From: Laetiporus sulphureus 93-53
Taxonomy: Eukaryota; Basidiomycota; Agaricomycetes; Polyporales; Laetiporaceae
NCBI RefSeq assembly: GCF_001632365.1
Contig: NW_024468530.1
Location: 186,001-250,000, forward strand
Length of the DNA stretch: 64,000 bases
Direction of reading: 5' to 3'
Both the position numbers and the translations under genes were made by a program. Below, in pieces: positions 11,028 to 23,963 of the stretch; the stretch's first letter is position 1, and each line of letters opens with the position of its first letter. The notes under the pieces were generated by a model. The model was not told the origin of the DNA. It did not search any database and saw only the letters and a list, made by a program, of their open reading frames with translations.

Positions 11028-14000
11028 TTGACTCGCCATCCTGCTTCTCGACCAGCTCCTCCCGGCACCTCTGTGAGTGCAACGGGCGAGCATGGCGAGC
11101 CACGGACAACCGGGAGGCTATCTATCAGCACTTTGGAGTACTTCACAAGTTTTCTTCGGGCACGATCTGGTCCTCCATTCTATGTCCAACTTCATAATTG
11201 CAGCGAAGGAGCAGCCCAGGTATGCATTATCATGCCTGCTTGTGGAGCAATTCTAAGGTGTAGTAGGACGATTTTCTTGGATACACTCGTATTCCCTGCA
11301 TACGGAGCAGCAGTATCTGTACTCGTTATCCTGGTTCAGGTGATTTTACGAACATCCCCCGCACGGAGGTTGTATGCGTCCATTCCTGCCTCGGATACCA
11401 CCGCAACACAAATTGAGAACGTAGAGAATCTATCGGAGCAGTCCTCATATGCGATCACACGACATATCCGCCAACTGGGAGGCCCTCTCATCTTCGCCTA
11501 CAGACTGGCACGATTTCTCGCATGTCTAACTCTCCTTAGCATGACAATTTTCACTGTAGTGGATCGAGCCCAACATACGAGGCATGTAAAACATATTGCG
11601 CCTGCCGTGTGGATTCAGGTCGCGCTCTGCGGGACATATGTACGTCGTAAGCTATCGTAAAAGGACGCGGCCTGCTGACGCATACGCAGGGTTACGCGTC
11701 TTTCTTGGCGCTCCTATCGGTAGCAACTAACGCGCAGCTTAGCAAACTCGCAACACGTCATCTTGCCCTCGTCCTATTATTGGTCTGGGGAGTCTACGTC
11801 TATCGGGACATATGGCCTCTTGCCACCTACTCGTTGACTCCAGTCGACGCTGCAGAGGGTGGACTTCTCTGGGCTAAATTTTCGGTGCTCTCATTCGCGG
11901 CCGTGTTCGTTCCCCTACTCGTCCCTCGTCAGTATATCCCTGTTGACCTCACAGTAAGTCCGCACATGCATATGTATGCGTCTCAACTCCAACAAGCCTC
12001 ACAATAGAGCCCATGGAAGCCCACACCGGAGCAAACGGCTTGCCTACTGTCAATGATGATATATGCTTGGTTGGACAGGACTGTCTGGGAGGCTTACAAA
12101 GTCCCCCATCTACCGATTGAGAAATTGCCTGCACTGGCTGACTATGATAGTGCGACGTATCTGGTCAGACGCAGCTTCGAGGTTTGTGCGTGCATGCGTA
12201 TGGCAAGCAAATGTCTCAATTCTTGCATTGCAGCATTTGGATCCGTTCCAAGTGAAAAAGAAGAGACATCTCTTCTGGAGTTTGATGAGTGTTTTTCGTG
12301 AGTGCACGTATGCTGACTGTCGTTGGGATGGGGCGTTTGACGCCTGACACTCAGGCACGGAATACTGTGTGCTGGCCCTCATGCTCACAATTCAGGTGCG
12401 TATCAATAGAGAAATGATCTTACTTTATTAGCTCAGCGCCACATAGTCTTTCACTCAATTCGCCAGTCCTATTGGAATCAATCAGTTGCTTCGGTAGGCA
12501 TGACAACATGCGCATACACGTGTATCTGACATGTATACAGCTACTTGGAACACAATGGCGAGGGAGCTTTCGTTCGCCCATGGGTATGGATTTCTTGGCT
12601 GTTCTTCGGGCCTGTACTTGGGTCAGTCGCCGTGCAATGGTACATCTTCAACACGGTACGCATATACTCCATCCAAGGGTGTTACTCGCTCCGTATCTCA
12701 CACAACACTTTTCAATAGACTCGAATGCTCACACAAGCGACAGGCATAATGACGCAGCTCATCTTTGAACACTCACTTCGTATTCGCGTGAAAGCCGAGG
12801 TGTCAGAAACTCCCGCAAGCAGCGCCGTCAACACAGCCGTCGGGACGCCTGATAACGCATCAATCGTCGAGGAGCAGGAACACGAGAGCCCAACCGGGAG
12901 TAGCGGCGAGGACGAGACGATGTTCGCGAGTACGGCAAGTGTCGATACAAGCTCGACGCAGGGAAAGCAAAAGGCGAAGGCGGCGTCAGTGAGTGGGGAT
13001 AGCAAGAAGAATGAGGAGAAGCCTGCCAATGCAGATGGCACGAAAGGTGGAAACTTAGTCGGGAAGATCAATAACCTCGTGACTACGGACTTGGACAACA
13101 TCATCCATGGAAGGGATTTCTTGTTCATCGGTGAGTTGCATCGAGCGTAAAAATGTAGTGCACGCTGATTATTTGCGCGATAGTCGTGGAGATTCCCATA
13201 CAGTTGTGTCTTTGCGTCTGGTTCTTGTACTCGATTCTTGGATGGAGGTTTGTCGGCAGTTGCCTGGTGATGATGCTTGGACTAAAGTCATCTTCGGCAG
13301 CGCTTTCACCGGCATGGCAGTCATGGTCCTCATGTTTCCTCTCCCGGGATATGTAGCCAAGATTATTCAGAGTATTCAGCAGGAGAAAATGAAAAAGGTA
13401 AGGGTATTCTAGCATGATCCGACAAGCCGACTTATCAGGATGGACGCAGACCGATGCGCGAGTTCAAGACGTTACCGAAAGTGCTTCCTTCTTGATCCGT
13501 GTATCGTATTGCGCTAACCTTCTTCCGTCTAGCGATGAATGTTATCCGCATGGTCAAGCTGTTTGGCTGGGAGCCCCGCGTCGTGGAAAAGATCTTGGAT
13601 AAGCGCGAGGAAGAGTTATCTTATCAGTGGAAATACAGGCTATATGGAATGATCAACGCCATCCTGAAGTGAGTAATTCGTGCATCATGGCAATAGCCAT
13701 CTCATTGTGAATCCAGCCACGTTATTCCGTTCATCACTATGATCGTGACGTTCATGACATACGTGAGTCGTGTCGCGTCGCGGTACATATTCGGAAATCA
13801 GCTGACTTCGGGAACGCAGACCGTCTTCATGAAGAGGCAGCTTACTGGTGAGCATGACCTGCTCGAAGATGGCATTGATGGCTGACTTCGTGACAGCTTC
13901 CGCTGTGTTCTCATCAATGGCCGGTAGGCAGCTTGTTTTTGTCACGCAGCTGGTTGTTCTGAAACTTGGGTTCGACATTAGTCTTTGACATGTTGCGTCA

Positions 14001-17000
14001 ATCGATGCATATGATCTTCGGTTTGCTTCCTGAGATCATCAGAGGTAGGAATTGATTAAAATTCGTGTGAGCACGATCTGATAGATAAATGCGATTACAG
14101 GCAAGGTTTCCCTGGACCGCGTCAATGACTTCTTGCATAATGTTAGCATCACACTTTCAAGTGTCGAGCGAGACACTGAATGTATACCTTCCAGACGGAG
14201 CTTTTGGATAAATTTTACCAGGGGTCTAGCGAGTCTGAAATAATCCTTTCGCAGAACAATGCCCCGAACGATGTCATAGGCATTCGCCACTCTTCATTCA
14301 GGTGGTCGAATGACGAGGATGGGATGTCCACTCCTGGGACAGCACCGCGTAATTTCATATTGCGCATCGAAGATGAGGTGACGTTTAGGCGGGGGCACAT
14401 CAACCTGATTGTTGGTCCAACTGGGTCCGGGAAGACGTCGCTACTGATGGCATTGCTCGGTAAGCGAAAAACACTGCCCTTATAGGTGATCCCGAGCGAA
14501 CATCGGTGTTTGTCAGGTGAAATGCATCACATCCCATCGGGACCGGACTCCTACTTCAACCTTCCTCGTGAAGGCGGTGTTGCCTATGCCGCTCAGGAGT
14601 CGTGGGTGCAAAACGAGACTATTAGAGTAAGATTATCGTTGCGTCTCACGCGTTAAAGATGCCCATCTCCACTCCGTCAGGACAATATCCTCTTCGGCGC
14701 TCCATATGAGGAAGAACGTTACCATAAAGGTATGCTTAATCTCAGGATGCGAGCATGTGTATGCTAATAATCTTCAAAGTTATTGAACAGTGCGGATTGA
14801 AGCGTGATTTGACCCTCTTCGATGCGGGTGACCAGACTGAGGTCGGTGAGAAGGGGCTGACTCTCAGGTGTGTTGCATTGGTGTTGACAGTTTTTACTCT
14901 ATGATGACCCTTTTTCTGCCATCCGCAGCGGCGGCCAGAAGGTAGAAAACATCGAGTTAACGACTGATTGGCCCGGAGCTGATACTTTGTTAGGCCCGGA
15001 TCACTCTTGCACGTGCTGTTTACTCCTCTGCAGAGATACTTCTCCTGGATGATGTAGGTCACCTGAGCGGGTGAAGTGTCCATACGCTGATATTTGCCAG
15101 GTTCTTGCCGCTCTTGATGTACACACTGCTCGATGGGTCATCGACAAATGCTTTAAAGGCGACCTTGTCCGTGGACGCACCGTTCTCTTGGTCGTACGTC
15201 TGGTTGTTAAATCTATCTATGTCCTTATGTCCATATCTTCGCATGCAGACACATAATGTGGCGATGGTGACTCCTATTGCGGAGTTCGTGGTGTCACTTG
15301 GGACGGACGGATGTATTTTAAGCCATGGAACCTTGTCAAAAGCTTTGGAAAAGGACAAGGAGCTGTCCGCTGAAGTTGAGGAAGAGAACAAGGAAATTGA
15401 AAAGAAAGAGCAGGAAATCGATCAAGTCGAAGAGGAAGCCGGGTCGAAGAAGTCCGATGGGAAACTCATTGTCGCGGAAGAAGTCTCCGTGGGGCATGTC
15501 AGCTGGGCTGCTTGTGCGTCTCCCGCCTCCATGCCTGCTCAGCTCACTTCTGATGTGGACAGCAGTGAAGATGTTCTTGTTCAGTCTGGGGGGTTCTCAC
15601 CAATTTTTCTTCTGGTTTCTCTGTTTGGCGACATTACTAGCTTCTGAGCTCACGGAGACAATCCAGACCTGGTTCCTCGGCTTCTGGGCGCGACAATATG
15701 AAGAGCAGGATCCATCACAAGTGAAAGTCTCTTTGTAAGCCACTACCTGTCCTCTTGTTTGCAAACTCTGGCTCATGCTCGTGTAGCTATTTGTCTGTCT
15801 ATGCCTTGCTTCTGCTAGGATCCTCTGCGCTGTATTGCATCGGTTACATATTTTACATATACGGTGCATTGAGAGCATCGCGATTCATTCACTCAACACT
15901 GATATCATCCGTGCTTGGGACGACTTTGAGGTATGTCTCTGTAGCTTGCCGTTGGCGGTTCCTCACGATTGTCTGCAGATGGCTGGACATGACTCCCACC
16001 TCTCGTATCATTACTCGTTGCACTCAAGATATAGCAGCAGGTACGTGCTCGCTGCTTTTCAGCTAGGCCAAGCATCTCACGATTTTCAGTCGATGGACCA
16101 ATCACGGACTACTTCAGGGCAGTCCTGGAGCTGTCCATTTCAATGTTGACTAAGCTCGCGGCAGTGGTTGTAATGTCCCCCATCTTCTTGATTCCTGGCG
16201 TTTTAGTTGCAGTGGTAGGCGGGTGGTGCGGTCAGGTCTACATGAAAGCGCAGCTGTCCGTCAAGCGTGAGATGAGTAATGCACGGGCTCCCGTCCTTGG
16301 CCATTTCGGCGCAGCTATTGCAGGCTTAAGTGAGTTTCTGCTATCTCGACTCATGGTCAGAGCACATACTCATAGCCATCAAGCATCAATCCGCGCATAT
16401 GATGCGCAGGAGATGTTCAGAAAGGAATCATATTCTCGCATTAATCGGTGGACGAGGGCGGCGAGAACTTTCTACAATCTCAACAGGCGAGTTTGTTCCG
16501 GACAAATTATTCCCAATTACTGATAGCATCGATCCAGATGGATTTGCATTCGCATTGACACTCTCGGCGCGCTTTTCTCCGCTGGTCTCGCTACGTATCT
16601 CGTCTATGGAGGGATTTTCACTGCCTCAAACACTGGTTTCTCTTTAAACATGGCAGGTCAGTACATAAATCACTTGATACTTCACGCCCGTAATCGCTTC
16701 ATCACCTCCTGGCAGTTGGGTTCAGTGGCATGATTTTGTGGTGGGTCAGGGTCCTCAACGAATTTGAGGTTTCCGGTGAGCGAACCATGTTCTTGTCCTA
16801 TCCTCCTCATGTTAACAACGTACGTCGAACACAGGCAATAGGTGGGTATTACTTTTGACATCTTGTGCTCCGTAGGCTAGGCTTATGCTACCGCAGTCTG
16901 GAGCGTATCGAACAGTACGCGTCGATCGAACAGGAACCTGAGCCTTCTGAGCAAGGTGTTCCTCCTGCATACTGGCCATCTAGTGGAAACCTCAGGGTAG

Positions 17001-18182
17001 AGAACTTATCGGCGCGCTATTCTCTGGTAAGCACACACTGTTAAAATCAAATGTTGCCTTAATGACCTCGCGTCTCTAGGATGGTCCCCGAGTCTTACAT
17101 GACATATCCTTCGAGATAAAGTCGGGAGAGCGTGTTGGAATTGGTGAATGGTCCTGCTTTTTCGCGGCAGCTGAAAATGCTAACGGATCTGTGAAGTGGG
17201 GCGCACTGGAAGCGGAAAGGTCTGTGCGTCTTTTAAAGTTCGTCGTGCTATTCTGATTAAGGGTTATGTAGAGCTCTTTGACATTATCACTCTTACGCTG
17301 CATCATCACGGAAGGCAAAGTGTATTACGATGGCCTGGCGACTGACACGATCAATCTCGACGCTCTTCGCTCCAGCATTACCATCATCCCGCAAGTGGTA
17401 TGTATGTAGTGTGCGTTCAAATGTACTTGTGCTGACTCCGCATTTTCCTTCAGCCTGAATTGCTCAGTGGCACTTTGCGCCAAAATTTAGATCCATTTGA
17501 TCAGCATGACGATGCCGTATTGAACGATGCCTTACAGGCTGCTGGATTATTCTCATTACAAAGTGACACCGAAGAGGGCAGAATTACCCTTGATAGCCAG
17601 ATATCCAGTGGGGGAGGTAACCTATCTGTTGGTCAACGGCAGATTCTCGCTCTTGCGAGAGCTATTGTTCGACAAAGCAAACTTCTGATTCTAGACGAAG
17701 GTATGCTTCCTTCTCATCTTACAGGGCATCAATTGACGTATTTTTAGCTACTTCTGCTATCGGTAAGAATACAGGCGTATGGCGTAGGGTCGTTGCTCAT
17801 ATACTTGCAGACTATGCCACCGACACCATCATCCAGTCGTCGCTGAGAAGAGAGCTAGACCAGGGTGTTACACTGCTCACTATTGCGCACCGGCTACAGA
17901 CCATCATGGATGCTGATAAAATCGTGCGTTCCTTTCTTCCTAAAAGTTTACTCATTCGCTTAACATTCATCGCTGCCAGATGGTGCTTGATGCCGGACGA
18001 GTTGTAAGTCAAGTCTCTAGGATAAAATGCGACCAGTTGACTGACGAATGCCGCAGGTGGAGTTTGGCAAGCCGAGTGAGCTGCTCAAGAACGAAAAGGG
18101 TATGCTCCGGGCTCTCGTAGATGAGAGTGGTGACAAGGAAGCTCTGTACGCGATGGCTGAAGGTGGCAGTACATCAGCATAG
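11028..18182 (+). CDS. ABC transporter, MRP/ABCC subfamily (Ycf1/Bpt1-like)
   Basis: A full-length ABCC exporter with many short introns. The N-terminus has hydrophobic segments (11230-11950) that fit a TMD0 extension, then the first membrane domain with an acidic, low-complexity cytoplasmic loop (12790-13080). NBD1 has Walker A GPTGSGKTSLL, signature LSGGQKARITLARAV and Walker B ILLLDD, with Asp in place of the catalytic Glu, as is usual for NBD1 of MRPs. A charged linker (about 15340-15450) leads to the second membrane domain. NBD2 has GRTGSGKSSL, NLSVGQRQILALARAI, LLILDEATSAID and the switch histidine in TIAHRLQT. The stop is at 18180-18182. ABCC proteins move glutathione conjugates, metals or drugs into the vacuole or out of the cell; the substrate cannot be read here. 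The start may instead be ATG 11232, since residues before it look unlike a transporter. Confidence 0.88.
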
Positions 18183-18528
18183 AGCAAGCTTGCTTGTCTA
18201 TTGTTATTAGATAAAGAAGGGCGTGTCCCCTCTTCGTGGTGTAATTAGTGTACAACTTCATAACGACTCGGGCCGCTTTACGCAATCCTGCGCGAAGCAC
18301 TCTCGAGCCTGTACCTTTTTTTATGTTCTGTGTCGTGTAGAGCACGGAAGAGCAGTATCTATTCTCGACTTTGTAGCTAAGCTAGAATGAGCTAGCGTGG
18401 AGGCCAGTACAGTGCCTTCAGGTCGCCTTGGATGTTCTTTGAACGATCGCAACAGGCTAACATCAAGACACTTAATGTTCATACTACAAGCTCTCACCGA
18501 CGGACGTCGTCTCTCTCGACGCCAGAAA

Positions 18529-20874
18529 CTACTCTAGAGGCAATCCACAGACTTCGCAATCACTGCCACCGTGTGTGTTCTCATATGTGCAATGAGGACA
18601 GATTCGGATGTTTCCGCCGCCGCTGCCGCCGCCGCCTCCCCCTGTATTCCACTCGGCTTGTTCTCGTGCAATCTGATCGTAGATTTCCCGCGGTATGTCT
18701 TCGTCCATAGCAGTCTGCGTGGGTGCGGTTGGGGCGGACGTGGCCGGAAGTGGTGGAGCTGATCCCGTTGCAGAGGTTAGAATATATCAACGTTTACGCG
18801 TGGGATTTGGGCAAACTTACGCGCGGTCTCGCGAGTAAAGGTCATGAGTGTTTGCCATCCCTCCGTACGTATGAGCTCGTCGAGGACGGTAGGGTCGTCC
18901 AGGTTTGGCGCAGTAGCCGTGCGGACCAGAATTTTCATGTCATTCTGATACAAGCGTAAGAAACATCGTGAGCTAACACAAATCAGCATGCTGTGCATCA
19001 TGTGCTTACTGCATGGATCAGTTGCGTAGTGCCCAAGAACGCGATGAGATGCCAGTCACTGAGCCACTTGGCTAATGCCAAACGCAGTTGCGGATCACCG
19101 CCCCGTGAGCTCTCCGGGATGTCTGGTGCTCTCAAGTCTGAGAGAGCCCGCAGTACGGTCTCGATATGCTGATCCTCTAGCCCTGGTCGGTTCTCGATGC
19201 GGAACTCTGTTGAACGGAAGAGAGGCGATGGGTTCTGCGGGAAGCCGTTCGATACCTACACGAGCCGCATTCAGCGAGGTGAATAGTTGCTGAACCGTTA
19301 CGGTACTTACGTTCACGAGCAGGTACTCCACGGGGAAGCAAGGCTTCGCACTCTTCTGCACATCAAGGCCGTACTCATTCTTGTATCGGAAGAACACGTC
19401 TGGTACGTATCGCGCTGTGTCTTCGCTGCGATCCTCCTCTTTGATGCGCACGATGCCAGGCTCAACGCTCGCTTCGATCATGTCAGCTTCCACCATCGCA
19501 CAGGCTTGCTCCGAGACTTGGTACGCTGAGACGTCAATGCCGCCGGACTCCGTTCCTGTCAGCACTGCCGTCACCATGCGCGAAGCGAACAGGCCGGTCG
19601 GGGACGACTTAGTCGGAGTAGGATTGGCATTCTGCACATGTGCCGCGAAGATGGCTTCCAGTGAGGAGAGGTAGAATGACTGAGGATGACGCTTATACTT
19701 GCTCTTTGTCCTGTCTTCCGGCACTGGCTCCAGGTCAGTGAAGATGTAACCGACAATTTGAAGAGGAGACGATGTGTCCTTCGCTAGTGCACGTATTCTT
19801 GGCTCATCCTCCCATGGTAGGCCTAACGACAACCCGTCAAGCTCGCCTTCCTGAGGTGGCTCGTGAACAGCCTCCACAACGGCTTTGACGCCCATAGGCA
19901 CTTTGTCGTACGGCTCGTATCGCCCGATCAGCCACCCAAACCGCTGCAGACCGGTCATTCGCCATGCATGCAGAAACCGGTCAATAATTGCCTCTGATGC
20001 GATCTCGAGATGGTCCACCATACGGAATGGCTGGCTCTGCAGCGTAATCGCAGACGGCTGACAAGCCGTACAGATTCCCGCAGGCCAAGGCGGGTGTCCG
20101 CCACTCGGACATGGGTCTTTCACTTTGTACGAGAGCTGCGAGAGGGGAGGGAGCAGTGCCGTCGACGAGGCGGTACCGGAAGACTTGGGCGTTAACTTCT
20201 GGAGGTAGGCATGGAAGGACAGGTGTTTGATATTGTGCTCCGCGTGGTAGGCTGTGTCGTATGGCTCGAGGGGCATGCAGTAGTCGCACATGGCATTCGC
20301 GCCATGCTTGCAGAATTTGGGGTCGCGATTGCGAGGGATTTTGCCATCCTGCGACCGCCAATAGGTGTCCACTGGGTCCTCCAGCACAGACTCCCATGGA
20401 CGCTTCCCTGAACTGCTGCTTGTTTGTGCCTTCTCAAACGGCTCAGCAGCGGGCGCCGCGTTTGCCGTCCCGGCGGCACGGGGTTGGTACGAGACAAAAA
20501 CCATTGTACCATGACTATGTATAGCGTTCAGTCCCAGACGGCGATGAGGAGGAGTGACGGGCGTACGCGATGCCTAGCGCTTGCAGATCACTACCCTTCA
20601 GCGTCGACACCAAGGTTTCATTGCCGCGAGGGCGATCCGAGATCGCCAAGGTCGCTGGATCCGCATCTGTCGTGGTCTCAAGGATCTGGGCACTATAGTA
20701 ATTTACGGCTAATGATTGCGCGGGAGAAGTAGCGACGCACCTTGGCCGCGAGTTCTGATATGTCGGCCGTAGGAGGGAGCTCGAAGCGGAAGTTTCCGTC
20801 CTTCGACCTAACTCTGACGAGCTACACGACATTCATGAGCAAACCGACCACGCTTCCGACATCAGACATACCAT
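18529..20874 (-). CDS. NPL4: NPL4, Cdc48/p97 cofactor of the Ufd1-Npl4 complex
   Basis: NPL4 pairs with Ufd1 to bring polyubiquitinated proteins to the Cdc48 unfoldase in ER-associated and chromatin-associated degradation. The first coding exon is only the ATG (20872-20874); after a 50-nt intron the ubiquitin-like N-terminus reads LVRVRSKDGNFRFELPP. A second join gives LGIAHGTMVFVSYQ, as expected for the end of that fold. The zinc-binding NPL4 module follows (CKHGANAMCDYC, then CPSGGHPPWPAGICTAC) and the MPN-like core (FRMVDHLEI, RFGWLIGRYE, VVEAVHEPPQ, IVGYIFTDLEP, FYLSSLEA). The C-terminus ends in CPHCTYENTHGGSDCEVC, a four-cysteine NZF zinc finger, then GLPLE and stop at 18529-18531. The NZF binds ubiquitin in animal NPL4 and is missing from the budding-yeast protein. 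Confidence 0.93.
20822..20871 (-). other. First intron of NPL4, directly after the start codon
   Basis: On the minus strand the sequence is ATG followed at once by gtatgtctga and ending tgtcgtgtag, 50 nt. Removal joins ATG to the codons of LVRVRSKDGNFRFEL, the expected NPL4 N-terminus. Confidence 0.75.
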
Positions 20875-21220
20875 GATTGTGCAGGAAAGACAGACGATGG
20901 ACGCTGCAGACGAAGGTGGCTGCGTAGGCTGCGTACGCGTCTCAGCGAATACGGTGACGCGTTCCCCCACGTGCTGCTTACGTAATGATAAGGACGCGAT
21001 TCGACGCACGTGACGTACATTTGATTGCAGCCACCGACATCCTCAGACTGGCGCAATTCTCGGGCAGCATTGCGAAGGCCGAATCACCACCAAGATCAGA
21101 CAAGGTCGACCAAACACGGAATGAAAGCACACCATGGACGCTCAACCAAAATCAAATTGGAGCAACTATGGAAGATGACGAGAATTGTCGCTATCGAACA
21201 GCGGGTTTGCAAATGCGATC

Positions 21221-22369
21221 ATGAGAACATCGGCAGGAGGTATTGAAGTCATGCCCTCTGCATCCCCCATGGACCACAATCAAGGCAATCCCCTGAGTGG
21301 CACTGCTCCAAGCTCTCCAACAAACCGCCGTCGCGCCAGATCCGTCAGCCAGCCAGTCTCTTCGTCTCCTGTCGCGGGATCGAGCAGTAGGGCATGTTCA
21401 GGCTTCTACTCAACGCTAGTTGGGCAGAGAATAACCGTTTGAACAGGCTACCGATCCATTCGACTTTAGCATCTTCGGCGATTTTGCCCACACAGCCAGT
21501 CCATCGCCGGTCTTGCCCCCGAGTTACCACGATCCTTCGTTAGCTAGCGCTTGGTTGGCCAGCACGCTCCAGCAGGGATCCCTTCCAATTATACCACCAC
21601 CAGCCGTCGCGTTCTCTCAAGCACCGCTCCCGAACATGGCGACCCAGCAGATACCGAACCCAGCCCAGGCCTTCCTGGCCGCGCTGCCTTGGTTGCAGTA
21701 CATGCAGATGCAGACCCAATACAACCAACTCCAGCAGCAGGCTCATCATGTCCCGTTCATGCAGCCGCCAGTACCGCCGCAGCAACCGTCGCAGTTCAGC
21801 AGCGAAATGCTCAGTCTCTTCACTCAGACACAGGCACAGCCGCAGTCGCCTTCAAGCGCGCAAGAGAGCAGCCAGCCATCACCAGAAGCATCAGACAACA
21901 CGCCAAAGTCGCCGTCGCCAGAGGAACGAGAGATGACAGAGGCAGAGCTCGCCGCCATCGCGGAGGACAAGAGACGGAGGAATACCGCGGCGTCAGGTAC
22001 GCTTGCTCTACCTTTCCACGAGACACGTGTTGACGTTGCATGTACCATACAGCGCGTTTCAGGATCAAAAAGAAGCAATGGACGCTTAACTTGGAGCGCA
22101 CAATTACCGATCTGTCCACCAGGGTGCAGGAGCTCGAGACGGAGGCAGCAGAGCTTCGGCGGGAGAACGGGTGGCTAAAAGAGATTGTGATGTTGAAGAG
22201 CAAACGAATGCAGGGTTCTGTACCTGATCTAGAGAACGCTGGCTCTTCCAGTGCGCAATCGACTGGAGATGCACAGAATACACCTTCGACGGGGGAGGGA
22301 GGGAGCGCGGAGGCGCAGGAGGGCGGATATAGCGCAGAAGAGAAGGGAAAGGGCAAGCCGTCCTCATGA
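21221..22369 (+). CDS. bZIP transcription factor, Cys-3/Met4-like basic region
   Basis: Three exons are supported. The first (from ATG 21221, start not certain) is Ser/Pro-rich. A 60-nt intron then leads to ATDPFDFSIFGDFAHTA and a long Gln/Pro-rich region (MQMQTQYNQLQQQAHH) that resembles an activation domain. The second intron falls inside the basic region, which reads across the join as DKRRRNTAASARFRIKKKQ, with the N-x-x-A-A-x-x-R-F-R-I-K-K-K pattern of the Cys-3/MetR/Met4 group. The leucine zipper follows (LERTITDLSTRVQELETEAA then ELRRENGWLKEIVML). In other fungi this group controls sulfur assimilation; whether this member does so is inference. The tail is Gly/Ser/Glu-rich. The gene lies about 350 bases from the NPL4 start in divergent orientation. 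Confidence 0.88.
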
Positions 22370-22572
22370 TCATCATGCCGTTGCCGCATTTATATACACG
22401 ACAGCTTGTATCATACTCAATTCCGAATTACCCTCTCCCGAGTCGCCGACTCGCTCGCTAGAAACTGCGAATTCGGAATTCTCCTTATATGGAAGGTTTC
22501 TCACCGGCGTCAACGGAGCGCGCAATACACGCGCACACGCGCACACGCTCACACGCTTGTTCAGCTCGCACG

Positions 22573-23049
22573 ATGTCATTTGGACGACCACCGTCGATAT
22601 CTACTGGCTTCAAGCCGACCGCTCCGGTGGGCAGCCTCCCTCTGCATAATGTCGCCTCACTGACCTCCCGAGCGTCGAAAGGACAGGGGCTCTTTCCCTC
22701 TTGACCATTTTGGTAGGAACATTGCCAGATACTGCATTGCAATTCTCATGGACTGATCACGGGCCTTCCCAGGGGAATGCAAAGAGTATATGCAGCTCTA
22801 TCTTGACTGCTTGCGCAAGAACTCGAGCAATTCGACGCCATGCCGGGTTCTGAATCGCGAGTACCTCGAGTGTCGTATGCAGCGGTGAGCTTGTGCTCTT
22901 TGCTCTTGTTCCTTGGCCTGTTACTAAGCCCTGTCAGTGGATTGATGGAGCGTGACGACTGGAAAAATCTAGGCTTGGCGAACGAGGGTTCTCGAGCTGC
23001 CGATAAAGACGACCCTCACGTTAGCTCACCTCCAGCAGCAAAAACATAG
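22573..23049 (+). CDS. COX19: COX19, twin CX9C cytochrome c oxidase assembly factor
   Basis: Cox19 is a small soluble protein of the mitochondrial intermembrane space that works with Cox11 in copper delivery to cytochrome c oxidase. Four exons splice to about 105 residues. Exon 1 is MSFGRPPSISTGFKPTAP; exon 2, after a 46-nt intron, gives KDRGSFPLDHFG; exon 3 holds ECKEYMQLYLDC and CRVLNREYLECRM, the two CX9C helices that are oxidised by the Mia40 route; exon 4 is GLMERDDWKNLGLANEG with a short polar tail. Spacing, length and the MSFG, GSFPLDH and LMxxxxWKNLG landmarks match the family. No presequence is expected or seen. The gene is too finely split to be seen as one open frame. Confidence 0.93.
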
Positions 23050-23963
23050 CCTCGCTCGGATTGCTATATCGACTCTCTGGGTTTGCTCATGCTCCTCTCA
23101 GTCTTTGTTGTTAATTCATGAACTGTGTATCACGTCACTGCTATACAAATGCGAGGCAGCCGTTGCCGCTCTTGACAGTCGAACTCTATCTTCCGGTGCC
23201 CGCCCTGCGCCGTGAACATCACGCTGCCTATCTCTGTGGATCGTCCTCGCATTCCCTGTTCTCCTTCAAGCACAACCAGACAGCTTGTTCGGTGCGATGA
23301 CGATCCTAGTTCATCTATGCTATCACGCTCGCTGGGTCGTTGCCCCATGTTTGGTACGCTGATCTGTTGGTACGCTATCCTCGGCGACGGCATTGCTGGT
23401 CTCGACTCAGCGTCAACGCGCACACTGATCTGCTATTGCTAAGAGTAGCTGATTGAATGTGACACTTACACAGGTTATGACTACATCAGATGCCGCTATA
23501 GCTGCGGATCAAGTAACGGGAATGCGTGACGCGCCGAGAGTCAAGTTCTCCGTGCACGTTGCGACTCTCGCACGTCATTAAAGGCTAAAGACTAATCGAG
23601 ACTGGGAGTCTGACGGGCCGTTTTGAGGAGGTGCGTGGTGTGCTGACAGATCTTGCTCGGGGCTGATGAGCACGTTCGCCACCACGATTGGCCACAATTC
23701 CCAGAATGGCAAAACTCGCCCGCTCCGCTTTTGGGCGCTCGTTCAACCTTCCCTTTTTGACGGCCAGGTTGAGCGACCCGTGGACGCGATCGGGATGAAC
23801 GTTTGTGCAAAATAGGCTGGCAGGAATCAGCGGAATGTTCCCCCATCAAGCAACGTGCATTAGCTAACCGAGCGGTCGTTACGATCAGCCTCCGGAGATA
23901 TCCAGACTACATATGCCCGGATCCTGCGGTTGGCGGAGTGCGCTGTCATCCGTCTCACCCCCC
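23050..23963. other. Intergenic region between COX19 and GDPD genes
   Basis: About 900 bases without a recognised gene. Short open frames exist on both strands but none shows a domain, coding bias or a splice pattern I trust. Confidence 0.55.

Noticed and set aside
19981..20512. Long minus-strand frames of 106-138 codons overlapping NPL4
   Set aside because: These are other frames of the NPL4 exon, which has clear homology in its own frame.
21551..22389. Plus- and minus-strand frames across the bZIP gene
   Set aside because: They are shadows of the Gln/Pro-rich exon; the bZIP frame has the conserved basic region and zipper.
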